In this document: positions 40,863 to 49,116 of the stretch, in pieces | Layout of the letters: each line of letters starts with the position of its first letter | Numbering within the stretch: the first letter of the stretch is position 1 | DNA from: Parvibaculum sp. | GTDB lineage: Bacteria; Pseudomonadota; Alphaproteobacteria; Parvibaculales; Parvibaculaceae | Length of the DNA stretch: 49,116 bases | Assembly: GCA_019635965.1 (NCBI GenBank) | Contig: JAHBYK010000011.1 | Span: 1 to 49,116 of the forward strand | Reading direction: 5' to 3' | The notes under the pieces: generated by a model | Databases searched by the model: none | Told to the model about the DNA's origin: nothing | What the model saw: only the letters and a program-made list of their open reading frames with translations | Made by a program: the position numbers and the translations under genes

Positions 40863-41399
40863 CTAGGTCGCCGGGCCCATGATGCTGGTCACGATGGCAT
40901 CGGCGTCGTTTGCGATCGCCATGACCTCGTCGGGCAGGTTTTCCGGATTGTGACGCGCATAATCGGCAAGGCGCCGCAGCAGGACGAGGAATTTCGGCGA
41001 GGCCGCGATCACCTTGGCCTGGAGTTCGATGCGATCCGGCGTCAGGTCGTATTCCACGCCCGGCACGCGCCAGCCGCCGCCCTCGTGGCTTCCCGTCACG
41101 ACGACAGGATGCGTGCCCGGAACGGGATGGTTGGAACAGTCCTCCGCCGAGCGCCACTTGTTGGCGACGCGCACCACATGCCATTCCTCCATCTCGGGAT
41201 CGAGATGGGACAGGGTGGCGACTTCCTCGGTTTCGAGTTCCTTCGCCGCGAAATCGCGGCCAAGGCCCACGTCGTAATGGATGCGGAGCGGCTCATCCAT
41301 ATCCTTCACCCATTGCGGCACGATCCGCTCGATCGTCGCCCAGGTGCCCACCGGGCGAACATAGACCCGCTGGTTTTTATGGAACTGCGCTTTCGCCAT
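40863..41399 (-). CDS. Conserved hypothetical protein, 178 aa
   Basis: I do not recognise the family. The protein is soluble, with no signal peptide or TM segment. The N-terminal part looks like a small beta barrel (FHKNQRVYVRPVGTWATIER, then LRIHYDVGLGRDFAAKEL), reminiscent of KOW/SH3-like folds but not assignable. It has a central WHVVRVANKWRSAEDCSNHP and a helical C terminus (PKFLVLLRRLADYARHNPEN). The RBS GGAGG (41415-41411) is inside the 3' arm of a strong hairpin 13 bases before the ATG, so translation may be regulated. Its position before pepN suggests a shared transcript. Confidence 0.8.
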   Translation of the reverse strand: MAKAQFHKNQRVYVRPVGTWATIERIVPQWVKDMDEPLRIHYDVGLGRDFAAKELETEEVATLSHLDPEMEEWHVVRVANKWRSAEDCSNHPVPGTHPVVVTGSHEGGGWRVPGVEYDLTPDRIELQAKVIAASPKFLVLLRRLADYARHNPENLPDEVMAIANDADAIVTSIMGPAT

Positions 41400-41412
41400 C
41401 TGACGAGGAGCC

Positions 41413-41440
41413 TCCGCCCGAATAGGTGAAACCGGGCGGA
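41413..41440 (-). promoter_or_regulatory. Leader hairpin overlapping the ribosome binding site
   Basis: On the minus strand TCCGCCCG (41440-41433) pairs with CGGGCGGA (41420-41413) over a 12-base loop. The GGAGG that would serve as Shine-Dalgarno (41415-41411) overlaps the 3' arm. The ATG is at 41399. It lies 73 bases beyond the RND permease stop, so it could also be read as a terminator, but no T-run follows. Confidence 0.45.
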
Positions 41441-41512
41441 TGATGCGCCTGAGGCGGTAATCATTCGCTTAAGGAAATAGGCGGATTTCTAGCTATTGCC
41501 GGAAAAACGGCT

Positions 41513-44500
41513 CTATTCCGCGGGCGCGCCCGGCGCCTTGCCGCCAAGTTTCGCGCCGATCCGCCGGAAGGCGCCACCGATCCGGCCCACCCGGGCGCGG
41601 GCGTCTTCCATCAGCGTATAGGCAACCGGCACCACGACAAGCGTGAGCGCCGTGGAGGAGATGAGGCCGCCGATAACGAGGATGCCCATCGCATTGCGGA
41701 ACTCGGCGCCCTGGCTCGTCGACAGTGCAACGGGGATCAGGCCGCAGATCGTCGCAATCTGCGTCATCAGCACGGGCCGCAGCCGGACCGGACCGGCCTT
41801 CAGGGCGGCTTCACGGGCCGACGCCCCGGCCTCGCGCAGCTGGTTCGTGTAGTCGACGAGCAGAATACCGTTCTTCATGACGAGGCCCATCAGCGCCAGC
41901 AGCGATATCTGGCTGAACATCGTCATTTCCTGGCCGGAAATCTTCAGGGCGATGAAGGCCCCCGCAAATGAGAGCGGCGCCGAGAGCATGATGATCGCGG
42001 GCTGCGCGAAACTGTTGAACTGCGAAGCGAGGATCATATAGAGCGCGATCAGCGCCAGCATGAAGGCAAAGCCGATCGCGGCGCCGGTTTCCTTCATTCG
42101 CTTGGAACGCCCCTCCGCGCTCCAGGAATAGCCGGCCGGCATGTTGAGATCCTTGAGATAGGACTCGAGCTCCGCCGATGCCGGCCCGAGTGCGGCACCC
42201 TGCGGATTGTTGGCAAGGATGGCGATGCGGCGCGCCCGGTTCTGGCGCTCGATCTGCGCCGGGCCTTCCGCCACATCGAAGCGCGCCACATTGGAAATGT
42301 CGATCAGACCGCCATTTGCGGCGCGGATCTGGATCAGCGAGAGCTTGGAAATGTCGTCGCGCTGGTTCTCCTCAAGCCGCACACGAACGTCGTATCGCTG
42401 GCCATATTCCTCAAAACTGCCGGCCTTCATGCCGCCCACCGTCGCGCGGACGGATTCGGCAAGGGCGCGCACCGGTACGCCGAGATCGGCCGCGCGGCGG
42501 CGGTCCACCTGAACCTGCACTTCCGGCTTGCCGGAATCATAGCTTGTCTTGGTGTCGGCAAAGAGCGGGCTTTGCCGCATCCGCGCGACCACGCGGTTTG
42601 CGTTTTCCTCCAGCACCGCAAGGTCCGGCCCCTGCAACACATACATCATTGCGTAGTCCGCGAAGCCGCCGCCGGAAATCCAGGGCACATCGGCCAGCGA
42701 GATATGCTTGGCCTCGGGCGCCGCGCGCTGCATGGCAATGCGCGCCTCGTCCATGATGGGGATGAAGCTGTCCTTGCGTTCATCCTTGCCGGTGAGACCG
42801 ACATAGAAAGAGGCCTTGTTGACCCGCTGCTGTGCATCGGAACCGATCGTGTAGAAAACCGTCTTGACCTCGCGGACGCCGGCGACGGCATGTGCGACGC
42901 GTGACGCGACGATGCGTGTTTCCTCTATGCCTGCGCCGAAGGGGAGTTCCACCGTGGCCAGGAATTCGGCGCGGTCGGCGCGCGAGTCGAAGGCCATGGG
43001 AATGGTGCGTGCGACGAAGACCGCAAGAAAAAGCGAGAAGATGGCCACGATGACCACGATCCATCGTGCACCCAGCGCCCAGCCGAGAACCCGTCCGTAG
43101 AACCTGTCGAGCGAATTGTAGGCATCGTTGAAGAAGCGGGCGACGCGATTGTAGTTGGATGGGTCCGTCTCGCCGGGCTTCAGCATGCGCGAGCAGAGCA
43201 TCGGTGTCAGCGTCAGCGAAACGAGCAGGGACACGAGCACCGAGAAGGTGATGGCAAGCCCGTACTGGAAGAAGAAGCGGCCGACCACGCCCTCCATGAA
43301 TGCGATCGGGACGAAAACCGCGCAGATGGAGAAAGTGGCGGCGAGAACCGCAAGGCCGACCTGCTTGGTGCCCTCGGCGGCGGCCTGCATGGGCGGCAGA
43401 CCTTCCTCGAGCTTCCGGTAGATGCTTTCGAGAACCACGATCGCATCGTCCACTAGAAGACCGACAGCGAGCGAAAGCGCCATCAGCGTCATCATGTTGA
43501 TGGTGAAATCCATCACATAGAAGGCGAAGAAGGTCGAAACGAGCGCCGTCGGCATTGCCACGGCCACAATCAGTGTTGCCCGGATCGAGAGAAGGAAGGC
43601 GAGCGTGACGGCGATGACGAGCACGATGCCGAGCTGAATGTCGACGAACACGTCCGCCGCCGACCCTTCGATGAAGACGGCCGTGTCGCGCGCGGTCACG
43701 ATATTCACGCTCTCCGGCGCAATCTTGCGAATTTCGTCGAGCTCCTGGCGCACGGCGCGTGCCACTTCGACGGTATTACGCCCGGACTGTTTGCGGATTT
43801 CGAGCGAGACGCCGCGCTGGCCGTTCAGCTCGGCATAGGACCGTTCGTCCTCCATGCCGTCCTCGACGCGCGCCACATCGCCGATGGTCGTGGGCGCACC
43901 GTCCTGCCGGAAAGCCACGAGGATGCTGCGGAAGCCTTCGACAGTGGAGACCTCGCCTTTGGTCTTCATCGAGAATTCCGCGAGGCCGCCCTGCGTTTCG
44001 AGCCGGCCGCCCGGAATTTCGGCATGTTCGCGCCGGATCGCGGAAATCACGTCGTCGGCGGTCACGCCATAGGCGCGCATCTTCACCGCATCGAGCCAGA
44101 CGCGCACTTCCCGGTTGCGCCCGCCCACAAGATCGATGGAGCCGACACCGGAAATGCGCTGCAGGCGTTCCTTCACCGTCTTGTCGGCGAAATGCGTGAG
44201 GTCGCGGATGGGCAGGTCGCCCGCGATCATCACCGACATGATGGCCTGCGCGTCCGGGTCGACCTTCTGAACGATCGATTGCTCGGCATCGAGCGGCAGG
44301 TTTGCGCGCGCGAGCGCCACCTTGTCGCGCACGTCCTGCGCCTTGACGTCGACATTCTCGTCGAGATTGTAGGTGATGACGACTTGCGACAGGCCTTCCG
44401 CGCTGGTGGAAGACAGTGTTTCGATGCCCGAGGTCGTATTGACCTGTTCTTCGATCGGATCGGTTACATCGCTTTCAATGGCTTCCGGCGACGAGCCGTC

Positions 44501-44653
44501 GAGTTTGGTCGTGACGGAGACGACGGGAAACTCGACCTTCGGGAAGAGGTCGACGCCAACGCGTCCAAGGGAGATCCAGCCCAGCACGACGAGTGCGCCG
44601 ATGATCATGACGGCGAAAACGGGGCGGCGTATCGAAACGTCGGAAATCCACAT
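41513..44653 (-). CDS. RND multidrug efflux permease (AcrB/HAE1 type)
   Basis: 1046 residues, the normal length. It starts MWISDVSIRRPVFAVMIIGA and has two periplasmic porter loops and 12 TM helices. The proton-relay DD pair is in AVGLLVDDAIVVLESIYRKL (TM4). The TM10-12 region includes LALIALYMILASQFNSFAQP and LLALMGLVMKNGILLVDYTN. DGSSPEAIESDVTDPIEEQV near the N terminus is typical of HAE1-type pumps. It exports hydrophobic or amphiphilic compounds with the upstream adaptor and an outer membrane channel, which is not encoded here. Its substrates are unknown. It lies 26 bases after the adaptor gene. Confidence 0.96.
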   Translation of the reverse strand: MWISDVSIRRPVFAVMIIGALVVLGWISLGRVGVDLFPKVEFPVVSVTTKLDGSSPEAIESDVTDPIEEQVNTTSGIETLSSTSAEGLSQVVITYNLDENVDVKAQDVRDKVALARANLPLDAEQSIVQKVDPDAQAIMSVMIAGDLPIRDLTHFADKTVKERLQRISGVGSIDLVGGRNREVRVWLDAVKMRAYGVTADDVISAIRREHAEIPGGRLETQGGLAEFSMKTKGEVSTVEGFRSILVAFRQDGAPTTIGDVARVEDGMEDERSYAELNGQRGVSLEIRKQSGRNTVEVARAVRQELDEIRKIAPESVNIVTARDTAVFIEGSAADVFVDIQLGIVLVIAVTLAFLLSIRATLIVAVAMPTALVSTFFAFYVMDFTINMMTLMALSLAVGLLVDDAIVVLESIYRKLEEGLPPMQAAAEGTKQVGLAVLAATFSICAVFVPIAFMEGVVGRFFFQYGLAITFSVLVSLLVSLTLTPMLCSRMLKPGETDPSNYNRVARFFNDAYNSLDRFYGRVLGWALGARWIVVIVAIFSLFLAVFVARTIPMAFDSRADRAEFLATVELPFGAGIEETRIVASRVAHAVAGVREVKTVFYTIGSDAQQRVNKASFYVGLTGKDERKDSFIPIMDEARIAMQRAAPEAKHISLADVPWISGGGFADYAMMYVLQGPDLAVLEENANRVVARMRQSPLFADTKTSYDSGKPEVQVQVDRRRAADLGVPVRALAESVRATVGGMKAGSFEEYGQRYDVRVRLEENQRDDISKLSLIQIRAANGGLIDISNVARFDVAEGPAQIERQNRARRIAILANNPQGAALGPASAELESYLKDLNMPAGYSWSAEGRSKRMKETGAAIGFAFMLALIALYMILASQFNSFAQPAIIMLSAPLSFAGAFIALKISGQEMTMFSQISLLALMGLVMKNGILLVDYTNQLREAGASAREAALKAGPVRLRPVLMTQIATICGLIPVALSTSQGAEFRNAMGILVIGGLISSTALTLVVVPVAYTLMEDARARVGRIGGAFRRIGAKLGGKAPGAPAE

Positions 44654-44679
44654 GGAACCTTATCCTGATTTTCGCGCCC

Positions 44680-45840
44680 TCAGCGCGTTTCCGTCTCGTT
44701 ATTGGCCCCGCCTGCCGCCGTAAGGTCGGCCGCGCCCGGACGCATCTCGATGCGGACCGGCATCCCTTCGACAAGAAGCGGCAGGTTCGGCCCCGTCAGC
44801 GCCATTTCGCCTTCCTTGAGGCCATCCAGCACTTCCACGCGCGTCGCGTCGATCTGGCGCACCGCCACATCGACGCGCCTTGCCTTGCCATTTTCCGAAA
44901 CGAAAACATATCGCGCGGCCTCTGTGCCGAGCAGCGCCGCCCGCGGCAGAACCAGCACCTGACGCGGGCGGGGGTGGACCTCTACCCGCGCGAAAAGCCC
45001 CGGTTTCACTTCGTAGTCTTCATTGCGGATCGGAAGGCGAATTTCGACCGACCGGGTCACGGGGTCGACACGGTCGTTGATGACCGCGACATAGGAATCA
45101 TAGGAGCGGTCGATACTGTCGATATAGATCGTGGCCTTGGTGCCGACCTCGAATTTCGACAGATAGATTTCGGGCACATTCACGATCGCCGCCACGATGT
45201 CGATCTTCATGATCTCGAGCACGCCGCCGGGCCCGCCCATGCCCCCCATGCGGGTGGCCATGAATTTCCCTTCATCCACATCGCGGGCGGTGATGACGCC
45301 ATCGAAAGGCGCGGTGACGACGCAGTCGTCAAGCATCTGTTGCGCCGATGCAAGTTGCGCCTTTGCCATGCCGAGCCGGGCATTGGCAGCGTCCCTTCCG
45401 CGCCGCGCATCGTCGAGATTGCCGCTCGAAACGAAACCTTTTTGATGAAGCTCTGAGGAGCGATTGAACGCCTTCTGTGCGTTCAGCACATCGGCCTCGG
45501 CGAGCTTCACCTGATTTTCAAGCTCGGCGACCTTGAGTTTCCATTCCGCGTCGCGGGTACGGAAAAGAGGCTGCCCTTCGGTCACCCGGTCGCCGACGCG
45601 CACGAAGATTTCCTCGATGATGCCGTCGACCCGCGGCCCGAGCGGGGTCTTCTTGTGGGCGGCAATCGTGCCCGTGCCCGTCACAGGCTCGGCAAGCTCC
45701 TCCGCCGTCACCGCTTCGGCAAATACGGCGACCGCATCATGCTCCGTATCGGCCGCCTGCTTTTGCGCGTCCTCGCCGCAAGCGGCAAGCGCGAGCGCCG
45801 CCAGCGCAAGGACGGGAAAACGGATCGCCTGAAAAAGCAT
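44680..45840 (-). CDS. RND efflux periplasmic adaptor (MFP) lipoprotein
   Basis: 386 residues from the ATG at 45840, chosen for AGGTGAGG upstream and because it sets a lipoprotein signal (ALAALALAAC, lipidated C21). Barrel-sandwich and hairpin segments: EELAEPVTGTGTIAAHKKTP, VRVGDRVTEGQPLFRTRDAE, a coiled-coil hairpin (QVKLAEADVLNAQKAFNRSS), VVTAPFDGVITARDVDEGKF and the C-terminal LFARVEVHPRPRQVLVLPRA. The adaptor bridges the inner-membrane pump to an outer-membrane channel. It is the first gene of the pump operon and is divergent from a marR gene. Confidence 0.94.
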   Translation of the reverse strand: MLFQAIRFPVLALAALALAACGEDAQKQAADTEHDAVAVFAEAVTAEELAEPVTGTGTIAAHKKTPLGPRVDGIIEEIFVRVGDRVTEGQPLFRTRDAEWKLKVAELENQVKLAEADVLNAQKAFNRSSELHQKGFVSSGNLDDARRGRDAANARLGMAKAQLASAQQMLDDCVVTAPFDGVITARDVDEGKFMATRMGGMGGPGGVLEIMKIDIVAAIVNVPEIYLSKFEVGTKATIYIDSIDRSYDSYVAVINDRVDPVTRSVEIRLPIRNEDYEVKPGLFARVEVHPRPRQVLVLPRAALLGTEAARYVFVSENGKARRVDVAVRQIDATRVEVLDGLKEGEMALTGPNLPLLVEGMPVRIEMRPGAADLTAAGGANNETETR

Positions 45841-45889
45841 GTCGAACCTCACCTGGGCCCGGCGCCGCCGGGAAGAACTTGTACCTTGT

Positions 45890-45911
45890 TATAGTATCCT
45901 CGGTTACGATA
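45890..45911. promoter_or_regulatory. Candidate MarR operator between efflux operon and marR
   Basis: The dyad TATAGTATCC-TC-GGTTACGATA (45890-45911) has 10-base arms with two mismatches, centred in the 101-base intergenic region. It is much more AT-rich than its surroundings. Its length and position are as expected for a MarR dimer that controls its own gene and the divergent pump. Confidence 0.55.
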
Positions 45912-45941
45912 TAGAGGAAGCGGATTCAGGAGAGGCGCTTC

Positions 45942-46442
45942 ATGTCCGCCGGAAAGGCAAAGGCGAGCCCCGATCAGGACTTTGGCTGGTTGCACCGTGA
46001 CGTGTACCGGCTCTTTCAGCGCGCCTGGGACCGGCATCTCCAGGCCTCGGGAACCGGGATTACCGTGCCCCAGTCGCGTATTCTCGCGGAACTGCGCCGC
46101 TGCGACGGGCTCACCCAGACCGAGCTCGCCGACCATGTGATGATGGAAAAGGCGCCGCTCGGGCGCATCATCGACCGGATGGAGGAAATCGGGCTCGTCA
46201 CCCGCCGTCCCGATCCGGCCGACCGCCGCGTTCGCCGTGTCTATCTGACCGATGCCATAGATCGTCTCTACGACCCGTTATGGGGCGCGGCCTTCGCCAT
46301 GTTCGACGTGGCGCTTGATGGCTTCACGCCCGAGGAATACCGGACGCTCCTGACCCTCCTCCAGCGCATCAAGGAAAATCTCGAGGCGGCCGAAGCTGGC
46401 CAGGCGGCGGCGACGAACGGCCGGCAAGCCGCCGCGATCTGA
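45942..46442 (+). CDS. MarR-family transcriptional regulator
   Basis: 166 residues. Winged-helix pattern: VPQSRILAELRRCDGLTQTE, LADHVMMEKAPLGRIIDRME, EEIGLVTRRPDPADRRVRRV. The N- and C-terminal helices form the usual dimer interface. It is divergent from an RND adaptor-permease operon, with a dyad between them, so it is probably the local repressor of the pump and of itself. The ligand cannot be told. An Ala-rich tail ends the protein. Confidence 0.93.
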   Translation: MSAGKAKASPDQDFGWLHRDVYRLFQRAWDRHLQASGTGITVPQSRILAELRRCDGLTQTELADHVMMEKAPLGRIIDRMEEIGLVTRRPDPADRRVRRVYLTDAIDRLYDPLWGAAFAMFDVALDGFTPEEYRTLLTLLQRIKENLEAAEAGQAAATNGRQAAAI

Positions 46443-46479
46443 CGCTTGAGGCCGCCGCTGTGATCGGCGACCATCGCGC

Positions 46480-47751
46480 ATGCGAAAACTGATCCTCTTG
46501 TCAATTGGCACCCTGACGGCGATGGCGGCCTGGACCGTCCTGATCTTCGTCGGATTGAGCCATGGCTGGTGGCGCACCGATCCCGGCGCGCGCGGCGGCG
46601 TTGCGGAGTTCTTTGCCGTCTCGGCGGAAGCGATCGGCGCAGCGGAGCAGGGGGCCGTCGCTTTCGTGCTGCTTGAGAAGGGCGAGATCGCAGGCGAACA
46701 TTATTTTTCCGCCGGCGTGCCCGTCACGCGCGACACGCTGTTTCAGCTTGCCTCGCTCAGCAAATGGGTGACGGCGCTCGGCGTGCTGAAACTCGCCGCG
46801 GACGGAAAGCTCGATCTCGATGCACCCGTTTCGCGCTATCTGACGCGCTGGCAGCTTCCCGAAAGCGAATTTGGAACGGAAGGCGTCACCGCACGGCGCC
46901 TACTTTCTCATATGGCAGGCCTGACGGATGGTCTCGGCTATCTGGGCTTCGAGCCGGGCACACCTGTCCAGACAATTGAGGCATCGCTGACGGAAGCGGC
47001 CGACGCCATGCCTGGCGCCGACGGACGCACGCTTGTCGGCATCGAGCCCGGCAGAACCTGGAGCTATTCCGGCGGCGGCTATGCGCTGCTTGAGCTTCTG
47101 ATCGAGGAAATTTCGGGCGAGCCCTTCGGGGTATATATGAAACGTGCGGTTTTCGATCCGCTCGGCATGTCGCACTCGACCTTCGATCTGGCGGAGGCGG
47201 AGAAGATGGGGCTTGCGCCCTGCTTCGATGAGGCGGGCGCGCCATGTGCCTATCATGAATTTGCGGCGCCCGCCGCCGCGTCGCTTCAAGCAAGCGCCGC
47301 CGATCTCGTCCGGTTCATCGAAGCGCAGAGGCGGGGCGCGGGCCGCGAGTTCCTGCCGCCCGATATTGCGGCGGCGATGATGACGCCTCATGCCTCGCAA
47401 TATGGCATCCCGATCTGGGGTCTCGGAATCATGGTCTATGCCGGGGCGCCCGGCGGTGGCCTTATCATCGGCCATGACGGCATGAACTTTCCCGCCATCG
47501 AGACCACCGCCCGGCTCGACCCGGCGACGGGCGATGGCATCATCGTGCTTGCGACGGGCAATCCCGGCCTCGCCGCGACGCTGGGTGGCGAATGGGTCTA
47601 TTGGCACACTGGCCGTGTGGATGTGCGCACGCTCGACCATATGATACCGCAGGCCGGAATGGCGGTGATCGCCGGCTGGATCTTATTGCTCGCCTTGGCG
47701 GTGATCATGGCCTTTCGGATGCGGCGATCCGAAACCCCGAAATCCTCGTAA
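46480..47751 (+). CDS. Membrane-anchored serine hydrolase (beta-lactamase class C fold)
   Basis: 423 residues. N-terminal TM (about 5-27) and a second TM near the C terminus (about 393-415, GMAVIAGWILLLALAVIMAF), so the catalytic domain lies in the periplasm between two anchors. SxxK motif S92-L-S-K95 in FQLASLSKWVTALGVLKLAA. The YxN position is Y196-S-G198 in TWSYSGGGYALLELLIEEIS. The third motif appears as HDG in IIGHDGMNFPAI in place of KTG. Such proteins are esterases or peptidases more often than true beta-lactamases. It is 37 bases after marR and might be on the same transcript. Confidence 0.9.
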   Translation: MRKLILLSIGTLTAMAAWTVLIFVGLSHGWWRTDPGARGGVAEFFAVSAEAIGAAEQGAVAFVLLEKGEIAGEHYFSAGVPVTRDTLFQLASLSKWVTALGVLKLAADGKLDLDAPVSRYLTRWQLPESEFGTEGVTARRLLSHMAGLTDGLGYLGFEPGTPVQTIEASLTEAADAMPGADGRTLVGIEPGRTWSYSGGGYALLELLIEEISGEPFGVYMKRAVFDPLGMSHSTFDLAEAEKMGLAPCFDEAGAPCAYHEFAAPAAASLQASAADLVRFIEAQRRGAGREFLPPDIAAAMMTPHASQYGIPIWGLGIMVYAGAPGGGLIIGHDGMNFPAIETTARLDPATGDGIIVLATGNPGLAATLGGEWVYWHTGRVDVRTLDHMIPQAGMAVIAGWILLLALAVIMAFRMRRSETPKSS

Positions 47752-47763
47752 ATCACATCGGAA

Positions 47764-47781
47764 CCCCGCTTCTCGGCGGGG
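47764..47781 (+). terminator. Stem-loop after the serine hydrolase gene
   Basis: CCCCGC (47764-47769) pairs with GCGGGG (47776-47781) over TTCTCG, 12 bases after the stop codon. The sequence that follows (ATTCGG) is not a T-run, so the terminator is weak. The rest of the 198-base gap up to the acyl-CoA dehydrogenase shows no further feature I can support. Confidence 0.45.
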
Positions 47782-47949
47782 ATTCGGCCTTGCGGCATCG
47801 CCACATCCCAAGCCGACGCGGCGTCAAATGCACAGGGCTTTTCATATGCCCTCAATGCGGGGAGAATGCGCGCCAAACAACGTGCCCGGGCCGCCGATGC
47901 GCCCCGAGAAACGCATGACTTACGCCCGAAAGGCATAAAGGGAGACATC

Positions 47950-49077
47950 ATGAATTTCGATTTTTCCGACGACCAGAAAATGCTGAAGGAGCAGGTGCGC
48001 AAGTTCCTCGCGGACAAGTGCCCGATGACGGTGACGCGGCGCGTGCTCGAAAAGGAAGAAGCCTATGCCGAAGAGGTCTGGAAGGGCCTCGTGGAAATGG
48101 GCCTCACCGGCACGGCGATCCCCGAAGAGTTCGGCGGTCTCGGCCTCGGCGCGCTTGAGCTTTGCGTGATTGCGGAAGAGCTCGGCCGTTCCGCCGCGCC
48201 CGTTCCCTTCTCCTCCTCGATCTACCTCGCCGCCGAAGCGATCAAGCTCTTCGGCACACAGAAGCAGAAGGAAGCCTGGCTGCCGAAGCTCGCCTCCGGC
48301 GAGATCATCGGCACGGTTGCCGTTTCGGAAGGCCTCCAGGCCGCTCATCCGCGCAACATCCAGACGAAGTTTGCCGGCGGCAAAGTCAATGGCGTGAAGC
48401 AGCCTGTCGCCGACGGTGCCGCGGCTTCCGTCGCCGTCGTGGCGGTCAATACGGGCGGTTCCGGCGAGCAGGCGATTTCGCTTGCAATCGTCGACCTCAA
48501 GGCTGGTGGCGTCTCGTCCGAGCCGGTTCGCACGATCGACCCGTCGCGCCAGCATGTCACGCTGACGCTGAAGGACGCGCCTGCCGAGATTCTGGGCGAC
48601 AAGCAGGGCGAGGGCTGGTCGCAGCTCTCGCGCATCATGGACGGCGCGGCCGTGCTCTTCTCCTTCGAACAGGTGGGCGGCACCGAAGCGGCGCTCGAAA
48701 TGGCGCGCGACTATGCGCTCGAGCGTTATGCCTTCGGCCGTCAGATCGGTTCCTATCAGGCGATCAAGCACAAGCTCGCCGACATGTATGTGAAGAAGGA
48801 ACTTGCGAAGTCGAACGCCTATTTCGGCGCCATGATGCTGAACGACGAGGGGTCGGAGCTCACCGAAGCCGCCGCTGCCTCGCGTATCGCCGGATCGGAC
48901 GCCTATGTTTTCGCCGCGCAGGAAAACATCCAGACGCATGGCGGCATCGGCTACACATGGGAGTCGGACTGCCAGTTCCACTACCGCCGCGCGAAACTCC
49001 TTGCCCTCACGATCGGCGCGCCGATCCAGTGGAAGGAAAAACTCGTCTCGCGCCTTGAAGCGAAGAACGCGGCCTGA
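47950..49077 (+). CDS. Acyl-CoA dehydrogenase
   Basis: 375 residues from the ATG at 47950, with AGGGAGAC six bases upstream; the frame is open to 47866 but without an RBS. N-terminal helical domain MNFDFSDDQKMLKEQVRKFL, middle domain with GLTGTAIPEEFGGLGLGALE and EIIGTVAVSEGLQAAHPRN, C-terminal domain with YALERYAFGRQIGSYQAIKH, ADMYVKKELAKSNAYFGAMM and IQTHGGIGYTWESDCQFHYR. It is an FAD enzyme of the ACAD family that introduces an alpha-beta double bond in acyl-CoA thioesters. The short middle domain fits the ACAD branch used for steroid or branched substrates as well as simple fatty acids. The next gene starts 24 bases downstream with MDFND, which suggests a paired ACAD. Confidence 0.93.
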   Translation: MNFDFSDDQKMLKEQVRKFLADKCPMTVTRRVLEKEEAYAEEVWKGLVEMGLTGTAIPEEFGGLGLGALELCVIAEELGRSAAPVPFSSSIYLAAEAIKLFGTQKQKEAWLPKLASGEIIGTVAVSEGLQAAHPRNIQTKFAGGKVNGVKQPVADGAAASVAVVAVNTGGSGEQAISLAIVDLKAGGVSSEPVRTIDPSRQHVTLTLKDAPAEILGDKQGEGWSQLSRIMDGAAVLFSFEQVGGTEAALEMARDYALERYAFGRQIGSYQAIKHKLADMYVKKELAKSNAYFGAMMLNDEGSELTEAAAASRIAGSDAYVFAAQENIQTHGGIGYTWESDCQFHYRRAKLLALTIGAPIQWKEKLVSRLEAKNAA

Positions 49078-49101
49078 TCAGGACATTCGGGAGAAACGAA
49101 A

Positions 49102-49116
49102 ATGGATTTCAACGAT
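49102..49116 (+). CDS. N-terminal start of a further gene (probable acyl-CoA dehydrogenase)
   Basis: Five codons (MDFND) begin at 49102, with GGGAGAAA eight bases upstream. The window ends here. Acyl-CoA dehydrogenases often occur in tandem and start with MDF, so a paired ACAD is likely, but five residues do not prove it. Confidence 0.5.

Noticed and set aside
1..49116. CRISPR array, insertion sequence, prophage or defence island
   Set aside because: No regularly spaced repeats, transposase, integrase, phage structural or restriction genes are present in any frame.

Overview
This 49 kb window is high-GC chromosomal DNA from an alphaproteobacterium. The evidence is a cycHJKL-type cytochrome c maturation operon of the rhizobial kind, two histidine kinases with the PleC/DivJ (PdhS-like) dimerisation-domain signature, a full TTAA-N7-TTAA CtrA-type box, and feuNPQ-like and glnE genes. 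A Parvibaculum-like or other Hyphomicrobiales member is a reasonable guess, but the sequence alone does not prove it. I see no insertion sequence, prophage, CRISPR array, tRNA or rRNA. The window reads as stable core and near-core chromosome.

Layout. 1-3.4 kb: the tail of a nitroreductase, a PepSY-response regulator-histidine kinase operon, and a glycine-rich lipoprotein with a clear terminator. 3.4-3.9 kb: a gene-poor gap that holds a minus-strand small gene (36 codons) with a 15-base perfect complement to the 16S rRNA 3' end as its ribosome binding site, a structured 3' region and its own terminator. 3.9-9.6 kb: a BrkB/YihY membrane protein, a cold-shock protein, a conserved protein of unknown function, a PLP enzyme of the D-cysteine desulfhydrase/ACC deaminase family and a CoA transferase. 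9.7-13.8 kb: a six-TM PAS histidine kinase and a penicillin-acylase-type Ntn hydrolase.

13.9-25.9 kb: ccmI, a GH46 chitosanase-like gene, ccmE, ccmF and ccmH, with no ccmG in the cluster; then a DegP-type protease preceded by two perfect palindromes, an OmpR-type two-component pair and glnE. 26-36 kb: a three-gene operon of two CrtI/PYROXD2-like FAD oxidoreductases and a GcvT-like folate-domain protein; an EF-hand/ECF sigma/TM protein/periplasmic metal-sensor operon; and a PuuB-like oxidase with a PuuA-like glutamine-synthetase homologue.

36-49 kb: a PdhS-like kinase preceded by the CtrA-type box, aminopeptidase N, a conserved hypothetical protein with a leader hairpin that covers its ribosome binding site, an RND efflux pair divergent from a MarR regulator across a dyad operator, a membrane-anchored serine hydrolase, and an acyl-CoA dehydrogenase followed by the first codons of another gene.

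The most promising undescribed items are the small gene at 3573-3683, the FAD-FAD-GcvT module, the EF-hand-linked ECF sigma operon and the chitosanase embedded in the ccm operon.
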